A stretch of DNA of 64,000 nt from Letharia columbiana (lineage: Eukaryota > Ascomycota > Lecanoromycetes > Lecanorales > Parmeliaceae): positions 620,001-684,000 of the forward strand of contig NW_023501038.1 in assembly GCF_014066305.1 (NCBI RefSeq), given 5' to 3'. How positions within the stretch are numbered: position 1 is the stretch's first letter; the number at the start of each line of letters is the position of its first letter. The notes under the pieces were generated by a model. That model was given only the letters and a program-made list of their open reading frames with translations, searched no databases and was not told the DNA's origin. Positions 21,724 through 33,370 of the stretch are shown in pieces. Position numbers and translations under genes: made by a program.

Positions 21724-23602
21724 ATGGCCGATAGTAAGACCGTCAACGGCAACTATGGGGCTCAATACCCGTACGGCCAGGCTGAATCCTTCGTCCCATC
21801 CCAAGGCCTGATCGCGTCGAATGGCAATACCCCAGCCGGAGTATCTGGTGAAGATGCGGCTGCTACGACAGCACCGACTTCTTCCGAACCTACTGGCGCC
21901 GTTGAAGCCAACAAAGCTCCTTCCAAGGATGAGGTCGGATGGTACTTTGTGGAATCGTATTACACGACTCTCAGCAAGAACCCGGAAACGCTCTATGTAA
22001 GACACCATGCGATCTAAAGTGTGAGATCCTTTGTAGCTCACAGGTCTTCAGCTGTACTACAACAAACGGTCTCAATTCGTTTCGGGGGTCGAAACGCAGA
22101 AAGTTGACGTCTCCGTCGGCCAGCGGGTACGCTTTCCTTTTTGCCCAAGGTAGAATGATTACTGACTTCACTTGCAGGCCATCAATGACCGCATAAAGCA
22201 ACTGGACTTCCAAGACTGTAAGGTCAGAGTATCCAATGTAGACTCCCAGGAGTCTTTCAACAACATTGTCGTCCAGGTTATTGGGGAGATTAGCAACAAA
22301 GCGGCCGCGCATCGAAAGTTTGTCCAAACATTCGTTCTGGCAGAGCAACCGAAAGGGTACTTTGTACTCAACGACATCTTTCGGTACATTCTGGAAGACG
22401 AGGAAGAGGAGATGGAGAACGGGGAGGTACCCGAGGAGGCTGCCCCCAGTCAGGCTCTCGAGCCTGAGCCCGAATCAACAACCTTGACTAGCTCTGCTGA
22501 TCCGGTCCAACAAGAGCACGATGCCGAGCAGATTGACAGGAAGCTGGAGGAGGAAGTTTTCCAGAAACCAACGTCAGACGAGGTTCTCCCCGCTGATGCA
22601 ACACCAGCGAACGGCCATACCCCTACTGAGGCCGTTGATGTTGCTGAGGACGCCCCTGCCGCTGCTCCAGCGGTAAAGGAAGTGGACGAAGAAGTTGCAG
22701 ATGCTCCTGAGCAGACAGCAGAGATAGCGGCCGTCGAGGACGAAGCACAGCCAGAAAAACCTCGGGACCCAGAACCTACACCGATTGCTTCTCCACCTAA
22801 GCCTGCCAAAGCAGCTCCGGTGGAGTCTGCAGCCTCTGCAACAGCTGCGGCACCTCCAAAGCCTGCTGCCCCAAAGACATGGGCAAAATTGGTTGCTGCT
22901 AACCGCGTCGCTGCACCAGCTGTGCCGAACGGTGCCTCTTCCAGCAATTCGACTGCCACACCTCCTGCACCTCAGTCCAAAGCCGCTCCATCCTCCACAA
23001 ACCGATCAGTCACTCCTCCAACAACATCAAATGAGGATTCTCCAGCCAAGACACAGCAGAATGCCAATAGTGGCTGGCAGATGGCAGGTTCTGACAACAG
23101 TAAGAAGCAAGGCCGTCAGCACTCTCAGTCAGTATCTGGGAGCCAGGAGAACGTTCTGGGCTACGTGAAGAACGTCACCGACAAAGTTGATGCGTCTATT
23201 CTCAAGACCACGCTAGCTCAGTATGGTAAATTGGTGTATTTCGATGTCAGCCGTCCGAAGGTATGTATCTTACTGACACAGCCCTATCATGACTATGGAA
23301 TTCTAACTCTTCAGCAGAATTGTGCTTTTGTGGAATTTGCCGACGCAGCTGCCTACATTGCTGCTGTCGCCGCTAACCCTCATTCTATTGGAGGCGAGCA
23401 GATCTACGTCGAAGAGCGCCGACCCCGTGCGAACGCGTATGGAGGCAACTTTGCGGGAAGAGGGGGGATGCGTGGTGGTCGTGGAGGTAACGAGGGCCGT
23501 CCAGGAAGCAGTTCGGGAAGGGGTGGCTTTCCAAAGGATGGAGGCCGCGGTGGTTATTCTCGTGGCGGACCGAGAGGCCGTGGTCAGCCTCCTGCTGCAT
23601 GA
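21724..23602 (+). CDS. G3BP-like NTF2 and RRM protein
   Basis: Four exons (21724-21996, 22052-22126, 22178-23260, 23315-23602) give 572 residues. An NTF2-like domain (about 66-190) opens with EVGWYFVESYYTTLSKNPETLY. It is completed across two introns to LYYNKRSQFVSGVE and FVQTFVLAEQPKGYFVLNDI. A long Ala/Pro/Glu-rich disordered linker follows, with KTWAKLVAANR. A divergent RRM (about 455-530, YVKNVTDKVDASILKTTLAQ...CAFVEFADAAAYIAAV) and an RGG/GGRGG tail complete the G3BP layout. The S. pombe counterpart is Nxt3, and budding yeast Bre5 is related. The role is in stress granules and as a ubiquitin-protease cofactor. The last intron (23261-23314) is 54 bp and free of in-frame stops, so retention would insert 18 residues inside the RRM. 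Confidence 0.9.
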
Positions 23603-24455
23603 CCCGCTGGTGAGGCATCTCCAACAACACGAGCCTTTCAACCACCAACCCGGCGAGAGCTCAAGCCCAATTTCCATCTCTATTCACGCCGGATCTCGAC
23701 CCTCGATACCAACATTCAAAGGCACCAAGCCGTCGATTCAGTATGATCTTCTGACTTTACTCCTGTCTAGCATAGCGAGTGCGGTGAAAATGTTTTGCAG
23801 ACTGCATCCAGTTACGATTCTCCTTTTATAAACGGCGGCTTTGGTTACTTGGTACAGTACAGTCGCGAAGATACCTAGATGCGCTCAGGTCTGCAGGCTC
23901 GGTCGTTACTTGCGTGGTGCACGTCCATCTTTGCACGACTAAGGGTAGCTGGCTTTGTCAATATCTCTAGGTCATCAATTTCTTGCCAACTACGCTTCTT
24001 GGATGTACATAGTATTACTGAGAGCCTTTACATAAGTAGAGACAAAAGACTATGTCCGGATCTGATCTATATTCACTTTCACTTTCACTGGGACCATGAT
24101 CGTACGCTATAGTAGATACCAACCCTTCTTGGTCGTGATCAGCTGTTTGAGACTAGTGACGAGCGGCTGCAGGGTACACTCGCTACCTAGGATAGCTTCA
24201 ACAGACACCAAAATTTGACAGGCGCCACTTGCTAGAGTACATATTGACATGACCTTGCTGGCTGAAGCCTCCTCCTCTGCTATCTCTGGGACTTCGAAAA
24301 TTTCATCGGTAGCGAAAGTGGGGCATGAGGGGCACCTACAATCTAAAACAGCGTCATTATACACGCAACCTCCAACGCAACCACCCTGCTCAGCTGAACA
24401 TACCATCGGCGCAGAATCCTAATATTGCACGAGTGTTGTGTCGTCGGATGCAAAG
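23603..24455. other. Intergenic, no gene seen
   Basis: A minus-strand ORF (24107-24406, Cys-containing, 99 codons) has an ATG but overlaps the promoter of the septin-like gene and has no known family pattern. TTTCAC repeats occur at about 24072-24090. Confidence 0.5.
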
Positions 24456-26755
24456 ATGCGCCCAGGCGCAGATGTGCTTGGGAGACGACCCCGAAAGGAC
24501 CTCGATGCAGCGGGCCTCACCTCCACTGCAGGCCTCGCTCACAACGCGCCTACCTCTTTCCGTATGGTAAGTGAGGATGAGCTAGAAAGCTCGTCTGCGA
24601 AAGCGTCTGGGCCCGGCAGTGACAGCACATTCGGTGTACGAAGCTTGCAAGAGACAATCTCCGAGGCCTCTCCGCCTATAAAGACAGAGGACGACGACGA
24701 GGAAGATGACGAGGATGTGGGGAATGGTCACGAGGGGAGACGACGGTCTACACTGAGACCCAGGCCAAAGACTCGGGACAGCTCTCGCGGAAGCGTTGAG
24801 CAAGCTCCTGTCAATACCGGGAATTCATCACCGTACAATCCGAGTCAGGCAGATCACTTGGCCCCTAGCATGTCCCAATCATTTGCATCACTCTCATCTC
24901 AAGCTCCTTTGTCATCGATGCCGAGCAGCCCTAAGTCTTTTTCGAACCGTTCTTTCAGGCCTTCGGATGAGGATTCCATGGACGAGGGCGGTAGTCAAGC
25001 CATAGCCTCGAGCGAGGATGATGATGTTGAGCCTCAACATCAATCCTCCATGCAAGACAGTGCCCCTCAGCTCATCATGCCAAGCATCAAGATGCCCAGC
25101 CGAAGGCCATTCACTGAGCGGGGAAAAAGTCTCGGCAGGCTGAAGGTGCTGATCGCTGGAGACTCAGGTATGCGAATAGAAATCCCAGGAGGATCTCAAG
25201 ACTACTTGATGCTTATAGTAAGTTACAGGAGTCGGAAAGACGTCTCTCATCAAGTCAATTGTGCAGACCTGCGAAGACATCGTGCACGTAGATCCCTTAT
25301 CACCAAATATTCCTTCCATCGACCCGCTTTCATCTCGAAAATCCAAGAGCAAGCCAAGCAGCGCCAACATCAGGTCTACAAATAAGATCACAGAGGTATA
25401 CGCAAGCACCAAGCCTTACCCAACATGGTGGTCAGATATCGAAGAAACCAAAGTCCTCCGCCGTCGAAAAAGTGTGGGCGATACTGTGCTTGAACGGAAT
25501 CTTTGCTTCGTTGATACGCCAGGCTACAGTCACGGAATGTCGAGGATGGAGAGCATTGAGTCCGTCTTAAAGTACGTGGAGGCGCAATTCAACAAGCCTT
25601 TTGCAGACACTGTTGGAAGTCAAGGCGATTTCGTAAGCCTGTTGAGCGGAAGCGGTGGTGTAATGGTCGATGTGGTTTTTTACATGATAGCACAAGGCAT
25701 GTCGTCTCGTTCATTTCCTGAAACAATGCCTGTTGACAGTTGCTACAGATCTCAAAGACGAGGACATTATCTTCCTCCAACGTCTAGCAGCACTTACCAA
25801 TATTGTTCCTCTAATCGCAAAGTCAGACACACTATCCCCAGAAGAGACTGAGGTCCTAAGACGCTCTATCTTTGAAAAGCTGCAGCATGCGGATATCAGG
25901 CCTTTTGCTTTTGATGGTGAAGCTGCTATTGCATCACATCCATACACAGTGTGCGCGGCGCCTTCAGATGACAACGATAACATGGATGCCAGCATGTTAA
26001 TGTCACCTCAATACGTTCGACCGCTCATCCCATCCGAGCTAGCCAATTTGGTACAGCAAGTCTTCGACCAAGACAACATTGCATGTATGAGGCACCTAGC
26101 GGCAAGAAAGCTTGTCCGCGCACAAGGCTCGAAGGCTCTCACTAAACCAAGTCTTTTTCCACGCCCTACTCCAAATCCTGCGCACAGTCGTCCTCTGGCA
26201 TCCGTAACATCTACAACCTATTCTCCCACTACATCGCAGGCGATAGTCTCATATTCTAATGGAATGTCACCATATGCTCAATCTAGGATAGCGGACCATA
26301 CTCAACAAGAAGAGAAATTAGCGCAAATCAGACTGGCCAGGTGGGCGGGTGAACTTCAAAGGAGTCTTCAAAACGAGCGAGCTAGATACGAGGCCATTTC
26401 TCGTGGCGAGAGAGCGGTCTGGCTCACAGAGAAGATTGGCGAGTGCATCGACGACGGGTCTCTTGTACCAACACAAGACTCATCCTTGGCCGCACGAACA
26501 GAGAAGGGGTTGGAAGCAACGAAGCTGGAACTCCCAAGGCTTTCAGGCCATCGTGGCTTGCTAGATCCCGGAGATCCACTTGGGCTACTGAGATGGAATG
26601 AAGTCATGAAACGAAAGGGTTGGATTGCATTCCAAGTCGTTGGATCCGTTGGGATCTTGGGCGCTATGGCGGTCTGGGTTTGGAGGACATGGGGCTCTGG
26701 CGATAATGGGTACTCAGCGACATTGAATCGGGGGTGGCTGGCAGGAAGAGCATAG
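24456..26755 (+). CDS. Septin-type GTPase with C-terminal membrane anchor
   Basis: Three exons (24456-25167, 25229-25696, 25749-26755) give 728 residues from the first in-frame ATG. A long Ser/Asp/Glu-rich disordered N-terminus (about 1-225) precedes a septin-like G domain. Splicing creates the P-loop GDSGVGKTS at exon 1/2. The G3-type motif is FVDTPGYSHGMSRMES, and the G4-like motif is PLIAKSDTLSPEE. A variable region, a predicted helix and one hydrophobic C-terminal segment (about 690-712, GWIAFQVVGSVGILGAMAVW) follow. Core septins lack such an anchor. The second intron uses a GC donor (AAG|GCATGT), and the junction restores YMIAQ-DLKDEDIIFL. It probably acts at an internal or plasma membrane. 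It is not one of the core Cdc3/10/11/12 types. Confidence 0.8.
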
Positions 26756-27372
26756 ATTCGCATGCACGATTGGGGGGATATCCTAAGCTCGACGAAGGGA
26801 AGGAGTCCGATGGATTGGGCTAGCATTTGCATTTGGCATAGCATGCTCAGGGAAATGATAGCCAGCCTTAATAATGTATTCGGATGCAAGGGTCTGCCAT
26901 CATATGTACAAACTATCCTGCACCGTCTTTCTCGAGCTCTGATTTCAAGTGCTGCCATAAAGAGAGCGGCCCACAGAATCATGCATCTGCTTTTGCAGAA
27001 TTGCCTTCGAGAGCAGTACTAGCCATTTCCAGACCATATTATTGCCTCACTTCGGGACATCTGTTTATAAACATGATCCAGAAGTATTTGTAGGCAATCA
27101 ATGTCGGCATCCTGATGTAAGTAACGTTGGGCCTCCTTCGACCTGCGATACCATGATCCGGTCAATGCGTGAGCGATGGTCTCTTGGTGTGAGATAGATA
27201 GTCAAGTTGACAATTGGCCGTCGGCCGATCAGTATAGACGGGTCTCAAACTACTGGCGTTGGAGCAATTGAGAAATGTTTGTAGAGTAGTTCAGGCCTTG
27301 TGTCAGAGCCTGCGGACTCTACGGCCCTTTCTTATGAGAGGAAGTGCAATTGTGGATTCTGGGGTGCAGAGT

Positions 27373-27492
27373 GCAAAAGGAAGCGTAGAGGGAGGCGAAG
27401 AAGGGAGAGAAGGGGAAGAAGGGAGAGAAGGAGAAGAAGGGAGAGGAGAAGGAGAGGAGAAGAGGGAAGAGGAGAAGGAGAAGGAGAAGGAT
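27373..27492 (+). repeat. Polypurine GGGAGAAG/GGAGAAG repeat
   Basis: About 120 bp are almost pure A/G on the plus strand, made of imperfect GGGAGAAGG(A)AGAAG and GGAGAAG units. The strand asymmetry makes triplex (H-DNA) formation possible. It ends about 310 bp before the HSP90 ATG. Confidence 0.85.
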
Positions 27493-27650
27493 ATTGCTCT
27501 TTCGGACATACCACTGGTATTTCCTGAATCGAAAGTCTCATCATGGATTATGGAACACTGATGAGAGTAAACAGTGGTCTCCTCCCAATACCAATAATAC
27601 GTGTCACGTGTACCACGCGCTAGTGTATCTCAGCGCCCGAACTTAAGGTA

Positions 27651-27663
27651 GAAGCTTCTCGAA
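27651..27663 (+). promoter_or_regulatory. Heat-shock element
   Basis: GAAGCTTCTCGAA is a perfect run of three alternating 5-bp units (nGAAn-nTTCn-nGAAn), the minimal Hsf1-binding site. It lies 143 bp upstream of the HSP90 start codon, on the expected side. Confidence 0.85.
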
Positions 27664-27805
27664 TTTTTGACCTCTCAATTATTTATTCCTCAATTTCCAG
27701 CCTCACACACCACAACCTCCTGACCTTACCTCAGTCTTATCTCACATCGAGCTCTTCTAACTCCTGCTAGCTTCCTGATCATAAATCTACACAACTACCG
27801 CAATC

Positions 27806-30039
27806 ATGGCCGCAGAAACATTCGCCTTCCAGGCGGAAATCTCTCAGCTCCTGTCCCTCATCATCAACACTGTGTACAGCAATAAGGAGATTTTCCTACG
27901 AGAACTCATCTCGAATTCCTCCGATGCCCTTGACAAGATCCGCTATTCTGCTCTTTCCGACCCAAGCATGCTCGACTCAGGCAAAGACCTCCGTGTCGAC
28001 ATCATTCCCGACAAAGAGAACAAGACCCTGACTATCCGTGATACTGGTATTGGCATGACCAAAGCCGTGAGTATAAAGCTCGCATTGCCGCAATCACATC
28101 AAGCTAATATGTCCTTAGGATCTCGTCAACAACCTTGGCACGATCGCCCGCTCCGGCACCAAGCAATTTATGGAAGCTCTTACCGCTGGTGCTGATATTT
28201 CCATGATTGGCCAATTCGGTGTTGGTTTCTACTCTGCCTACCTCGTTGCCGACAAAGTCACCGTCGTTTCCAAGCACAACGATGACGAGCAGTACATCTG
28301 GGAGTCCAGCGCTGGTGGTACCTTCACCCTGACACAGGATGAGGAGGGCGAGCAGCTCGGCCGTGGTACCAAGATCATCTTGTACTTGAAGGATGAGCAG
28401 ACGGACTACTTGAACGAGAGCAAGATCAAGGAAGTCGTCAAGAAGCACTCCGAATTCATCTCTTACCCCATCTACCTTCACGTCATGAAAGAGACCGAGA
28501 AGGACGTCCCAGATGAGGACGCCGAGGAGTCTAAGGATGGCGAAGAAGAAGATGAGGAGAAGAAGGCTAAGATCGAGGAGGTAGAAGACGAGGATGAGGA
28601 GAAAGAAAAGAAGAAGCCGAAGACCAAGAAGGTCAAGGAGAGCAAGATCGAGGAAGAGGAGTTGAACAAGACGAAGCCCATCTGGACTCGGAATCCCCAA
28701 GACATCACTGCTGAGGAGTACGGATCTTTCTACAAAACACTGTCAAAGTAAGTCTGCTCTCTACCAGATACTGTCGAAAGTGTGCTGACATGGTTGCAGT
28801 GACTGGGAAGACCACTTGGCCGTCAAGCATTTCTCCGTTGAGGGTCAGCTTGAGTTCCGCGCTATCCTCTTCGTGCCAAAGCGTGCGCCGTTTGATCTCT
28901 TCGAGACTAAGAAGACAAAGAACAACATCAAACTCTATGTTCGACGTGTCTTCATCACTGACGACGCTACCGATCTTATCCCAGAGTGGCTCAGCTTCGT
29001 CAAGGGTGTTGTCGACTCTGAGGATCTTCCTCTAAACTTGTCCCGTGAGACCCTTCAACAGAACAAGATCATGAAGGTTATCAAGAAGAACATCGTCAAG
29101 AAGACGCTTGAGCTCTTCAACGAGATCGCCGAGGACCGTGAGCAATTCGACAAATTTTATACGGCCTTCAGCAAGAACATCAAGCTTGGCATTCACGAGG
29201 ATTCGCAAAACCGTCAATCTCTCGCCAAGCTTCTCCGATTCAACTCCACCAAGTCTGGAGAGGAGACCACTTCGCTGGCTGACTACATCACTCGTATGCC
29301 CGAGCACCAGAAGAATATGTACTACATCACTGGCGAGTCCTTGAAGGCAGTCCAGAAATCGCCTTTCTTGGATTCCCTCAAGGAGAAGGGATTCGAGGTT
29401 CTGTTCCTCGTCGACCCTATCGATGAGTATGCCATGACTCAGCTCAAGGAATTCGAATCCAAGAAGCTTGTCGACATCACCAAAGACTTCGAGCTTGAGG
29501 AGACCGAGGACGAGAAGAAAGAGCGTGAGGCCGAAGAGAAGGAGTATGAGCCTCTCGCCAAGGCGCTAAAGAACGTACTTGGCGACAAGGTTGAGAAGGT
29601 CGTTGTTAGCCACAAGCTCACTGGTGCACCCTGCGCAATCCGCACCGGCCAATTCGGCTGGTCTGCCAACATGGAGCGTATCATGAAAGCCCAAGCTCTC
29701 CGTGACACCTCGATGAGTTCTTATATGTCATCGAAGAAGACCTTTGAGATCTCGCCCAAGTCATCCATCATCAAGGAACTCAGAAAGAAGGTCGATGCCG
29801 ATGGCGAGAACGACCGTACCGTCAAGTCTATTACTCAACTCCTCTTCGAGACATCGCTACTGGTTTCCGGCTTCACCATTGATGAGCCAGCAGGCTTCGC
29901 CGAGCGTATCCACAAGCTTGTCTCACTGGGTCTGAACGTTGATGAGGAGGCAGAAACGAGCGAGGAGAAAGCTGCAGAGGAGAGTGCGGCGCCCGCTGAG
30001 GAGGGCGCGGGGGAGAGCGCGATGGAGGAAGTTGACTAG
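27806..30039 (+). CDS. HSP90: Molecular chaperone HSP90 (Hsp82/Hsp80 type)
   Basis: Three exons (27806-28066, 28119-28747, 28800-30039) give 709 residues. The GHKL ATPase domain begins [19 protein letters not shown], with [31 protein letters not shown] and [11 protein letters not shown]. The acidic/Lys-rich charged linker (about 210-275) is followed by [20 protein letters not shown], the middle-domain [12 protein letters not shown] and [16 protein letters not shown], and the dimerisation domain. The C-terminus is MEEVD, which binds TPR co-chaperones in the cytosol. Both introns are 52 bp and lie in the N-terminal third. Strong codon bias (for example AAG for Lys, GAG for Glu) fits high expression. 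Regulation by heat shock is inferred from the element at 27651. Confidence 0.98.
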
Positions 30040-33000
30040 ATGCTCAAGGCAGGTGTTTGTCAACTTATGCAATCATCCGGTGTTGTCATCTTTTATACAC
30101 TTCTTCAATTCGCTTTTAATTCTTGCATCGTGGAGCTTTACACTCAGGATTACCGCTCGCAAGGGACAGTCTTTGATGTACTCGCTGACGATGGCTTTCA
30201 CATGTAGCCTTTAGTATTTGCGTTGATAAGTACCTAAATAGAGCATCAAAAAGCAAGCGACATTCCCACTAAGCCTTTGTGTTCATACTTTTGCTACAAA
30301 CAGCACCTAAAGTATCGTAGCTAGCGTAATTAGCATGCTATTCTTCCGACTTCGTACCTTTCCCACTTATCTCTTTGCCTTCATTTCCTCTCCCTCCTTG
30401 CTCGCTTACTTCCTTACCCCGATGTTCCTCATACAAACGTTGCCTGTGGGAAATACCCACGGTCATGCCGAATCCTCCTCGGCGCTCATTATCTTGCTTA
30501 GTCTTCTCTATCTGCCTGTCCAGTGTCAGAATCTTACCTCATCAACCACGTCAACGAGCTGCAAAACCTGTTATGTTTCTAATAGGGGCATCTAGCCTCT
30601 TGAATATAACACAACGGTCACAGCTCTTTTAGGTTGGTGCCACTGCTCAAGCTTGCGCCGTCTCGATTACACTGGTGAGCCTGAATCCGATGTCGATTCT
30701 TCCTCGGTGACTAATAGGGATATAGAATTATGAGACGAGCACTGACAAAGGCCGCGGGAAGAATGCTATTTTCGCTCCACTGTCGTCTTCTTCAGCATGC
30801 TTGCCTCTCTGCAAGACAACCATGGCATCATCGAAGATGGCCTCAGTCTCATCCCAAAACTCCACGCCTCAGGAGTCTAACCACGTTCATCGGTCTAAGT
30901 CATCAGTGCAAAGGTGTCTACAGCAAGTAGTACCTTCCTATCATCGACTTGCAGGAAATTTGCGCCCCCAGCTACTCCGGAGACATGCAAATTCGGTCCT
31001 GATCATGGCAGCCTATTCTGTCGCCCCTGTCCTATCCATTATACTGACCAATGGATTGTTTTGTGCACGACATCTTATGATGACGGAAATCCTGCCTACT
31101 AGTGTGGTGTCAACGACTACAGCCTGGACCCAACGACTACCACACTAACCCCGCAAAATGACGGGAACAACAAGCCAATTCCTGGATCTTGAGATGTAGA
31201 GGTATCGATTGCGGTTGGACTGACCGATGTACATGTGGCCGGCGCGCCAGATGGCAGTGTAGGTATACGCCTATGGAAGAGCTTCTATTGTGGCTTGTCG
31301 AGTCGCATTGTGGATGACGACTTTCGCACCTCGATGCTACTGTGACCCAGTGCCCATAAGTATGCAGCGAAGCCGGAGCAGGTATTGCACAACATCTCCG
31401 TGATGAAGACATCTCTGGACAAGAGCCAGTCGAATGCAATCATTATCTGCCGCCGTGGGTTATGACATCAAGTGCCTTACCTTCTACCACAGCTAGTACG
31501 ACTTCTACGTCAACCTCTTCAGCAAGATCAGATACACCGACTATCATTCAACCAAATACTGACTTATTGATGTGAACGTCATGCGGGTATACGCCAGCCA
31601 CATTACGTGAATGCCCTTTCATTTGCAGCGCTTGAGGTGCCGTCATCGGCGATATTTGATCTACGGAGGATTTCCTGTTCGAGTCATGTTGCGATGCTCC
31701 CTCCTGTGCTGTATCAACAGTGGCTGCTGCCCTATTTAATGACGGAGCTACTATAACGCCGACAAGCCTCACTTGCTCGACTATGGCCCCCAACGCCCTC
31801 GGCCCGACCGCCACCGTGAACGCAAATGAAGTTTTATTCAGATCCTCTTGCAAAGCTTCTGTGATGAATGCGTACGAGTGTCCTTATCTGTGCGGTGGAG
31901 CGGAAAGCCTAATCCTCAAAGAGTGCTTCCAGTGAGACTTGATAGGCATGACGCTCGGATTTCAGTAGCCCGTACTTGCAAGTATTGCTTACCGCGATGT
32001 GGAAGGAGTGTCCCTCCAACCTAGATGACTTTCACGCGGCCTCGGTGATTATAGCTGAAGATCAGTTGCCAAATAATGCAATAGAGATCATTGAAACAGC
32101 CCGCTTTCAGCTTTGCTGTGAAGATATAACCAAAGGAGTTGCTTGAATGCCCATTTCTATGTTGACGGTCGACCGGCGACTGTGTCGGGTGGAAGAACTC
32201 TTTAAGTTGTTGTGTAAAGCCGGACATAAGTAATTATGTCATGGGGACACCGAAGTGCACCGGATTTGCGGCGAAGCATCTGACTGTTGCTGGGGGGCGA
32301 CTGTACGAGGGGACGGGCCCTGCCTCGGGGTTTGAGGTGTGGGCTCTTTGCATGATGGGGGTGTAATGCATGATCCGGCCCCTTGATGTGTGGGCCAGAT
32401 CTTGCAAGAAGGACGCATCTTATCGTCAAAGGCTGAGAGTTGAAGGTGATTGGTCTGCTCGAGCTGCAAGGTGCTTAAGCATGATAATTGCGTTTATGTT
32501 TGACAAGCTGCTGGGCTCTGGGGTTGACCACAAGTGATGCAGTCTGCCGTGCCACAAAAGAAAGTAGGATCGCGCAAGCCGAGGGCAGTAGAGTAATCGT
32601 TATAATCATTCGATAAAAATTGATACCGTATAGGAACCCCGAAACCCCCACACCACCACACTTGAATCGCGTAATATTATTGTAGAGGATATGGGCCAAC
32701 ATGTTATTAGTAAACACTTGACTAGGTATTATCTTGGTCCAGACCAGGTGATGCCGTCTGATGCAAATATTGTGCAAGACACACCAAACGGAAGGATCTG
32801 CATCCCTTTTGTATGCTAGCGAGAGAGAGAAGTGTGGAGGCATCAGAAGTGTGTGCTCACTGCTCACGATAATTCATCCCATCAATCATCAATAAATGAA
32901 TCTAGGTATTAGCCCCTCCACACCTCAAATAAGGAAGGCGTAGAGCAACATCCGCCGCGGAGATCTCTGATTGGCCGGCTAAGGTAGTCAAAGTAGCGAC

Positions 33001-33370
33001 TAGCAGGTGCAGGTGCAGGTCCCATTCAGAAAGCATTATTCTGCAACCACTCTTCCGTCAAGCCGCAACAACCACGAGCTTCCATAACCTATACAACATC
33101 ATCACCACTCTTGTCGACAAACACAATCTCTCACTTCAAGAGAGCCTGACATCTCTCCTGCTCCGCACCAGCCACGTGCGGCTTCAACATACTCTCGCTT
33201 GCTGAACAGACGGGACGCCCCTCCAACCCAAACCACAACTTGCTCTTTCGCACCCTACCCTTCCGCTTAAACACTCCCTAGCGAGCACAATTCTCCAGTC
33301 GCACACTCGACCGCACCGCGGTCGCTGCATACAGGCTTTGGCGAATGGAGCTTCATATCTGTGAATCGAT
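30040..33370. other. Gene-free stretch with broken coding-like fragments
   Basis: Many ORFs of 60-115 codons in all frames from about 30335 to 31935, none continuous. A Ser/Thr run (PSTTASTTSTSTSSA, about 31474-31527) and several Cys-rich snippets suggest a decayed secreted-protein gene, but I cannot identify it. A minus-strand 130-codon ORF (32475-32867) is unconvincing. 33000-33370 is the leader and promoter of the bHLH gene, with GCAGGT repeats at about 33003-33018. Confidence 0.45.

Larger units (their letters stand above)
26756..27805. other. Intergenic, HSP90 promoter with purine tract
   Basis: No gene is supported. It holds a polypurine tract (27373-27492), a CACGTG (27605-27610) and a heat-shock element (27651-27663). 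The leader before the ATG is pyrimidine-rich. Confidence 0.75.

Noticed and set aside
22450..22959. 169-codon minus ORF
   Set aside because: Antisense to the Ala/Pro/Glu linker of the G3BP-like gene; Ser/Ala-rich by reverse-complement bias only.
24107..24406. 99-codon Cys-containing minus ORF
   Set aside because: Sits in the septin-like promoter; the Cys spacing does not match a family I know and there is no signal peptide.
28104..28700. 198-codon Leu-rich minus ORF
   Set aside because: Antisense to the HSP90 charged linker, where GAG/AAG codons read as Leu/Phe/Ser codons on the other strand.
32475..32867. 130-codon minus ORF
   Set aside because: Hydrophobic snippets but no coherent membrane topology, and no splice or family support.
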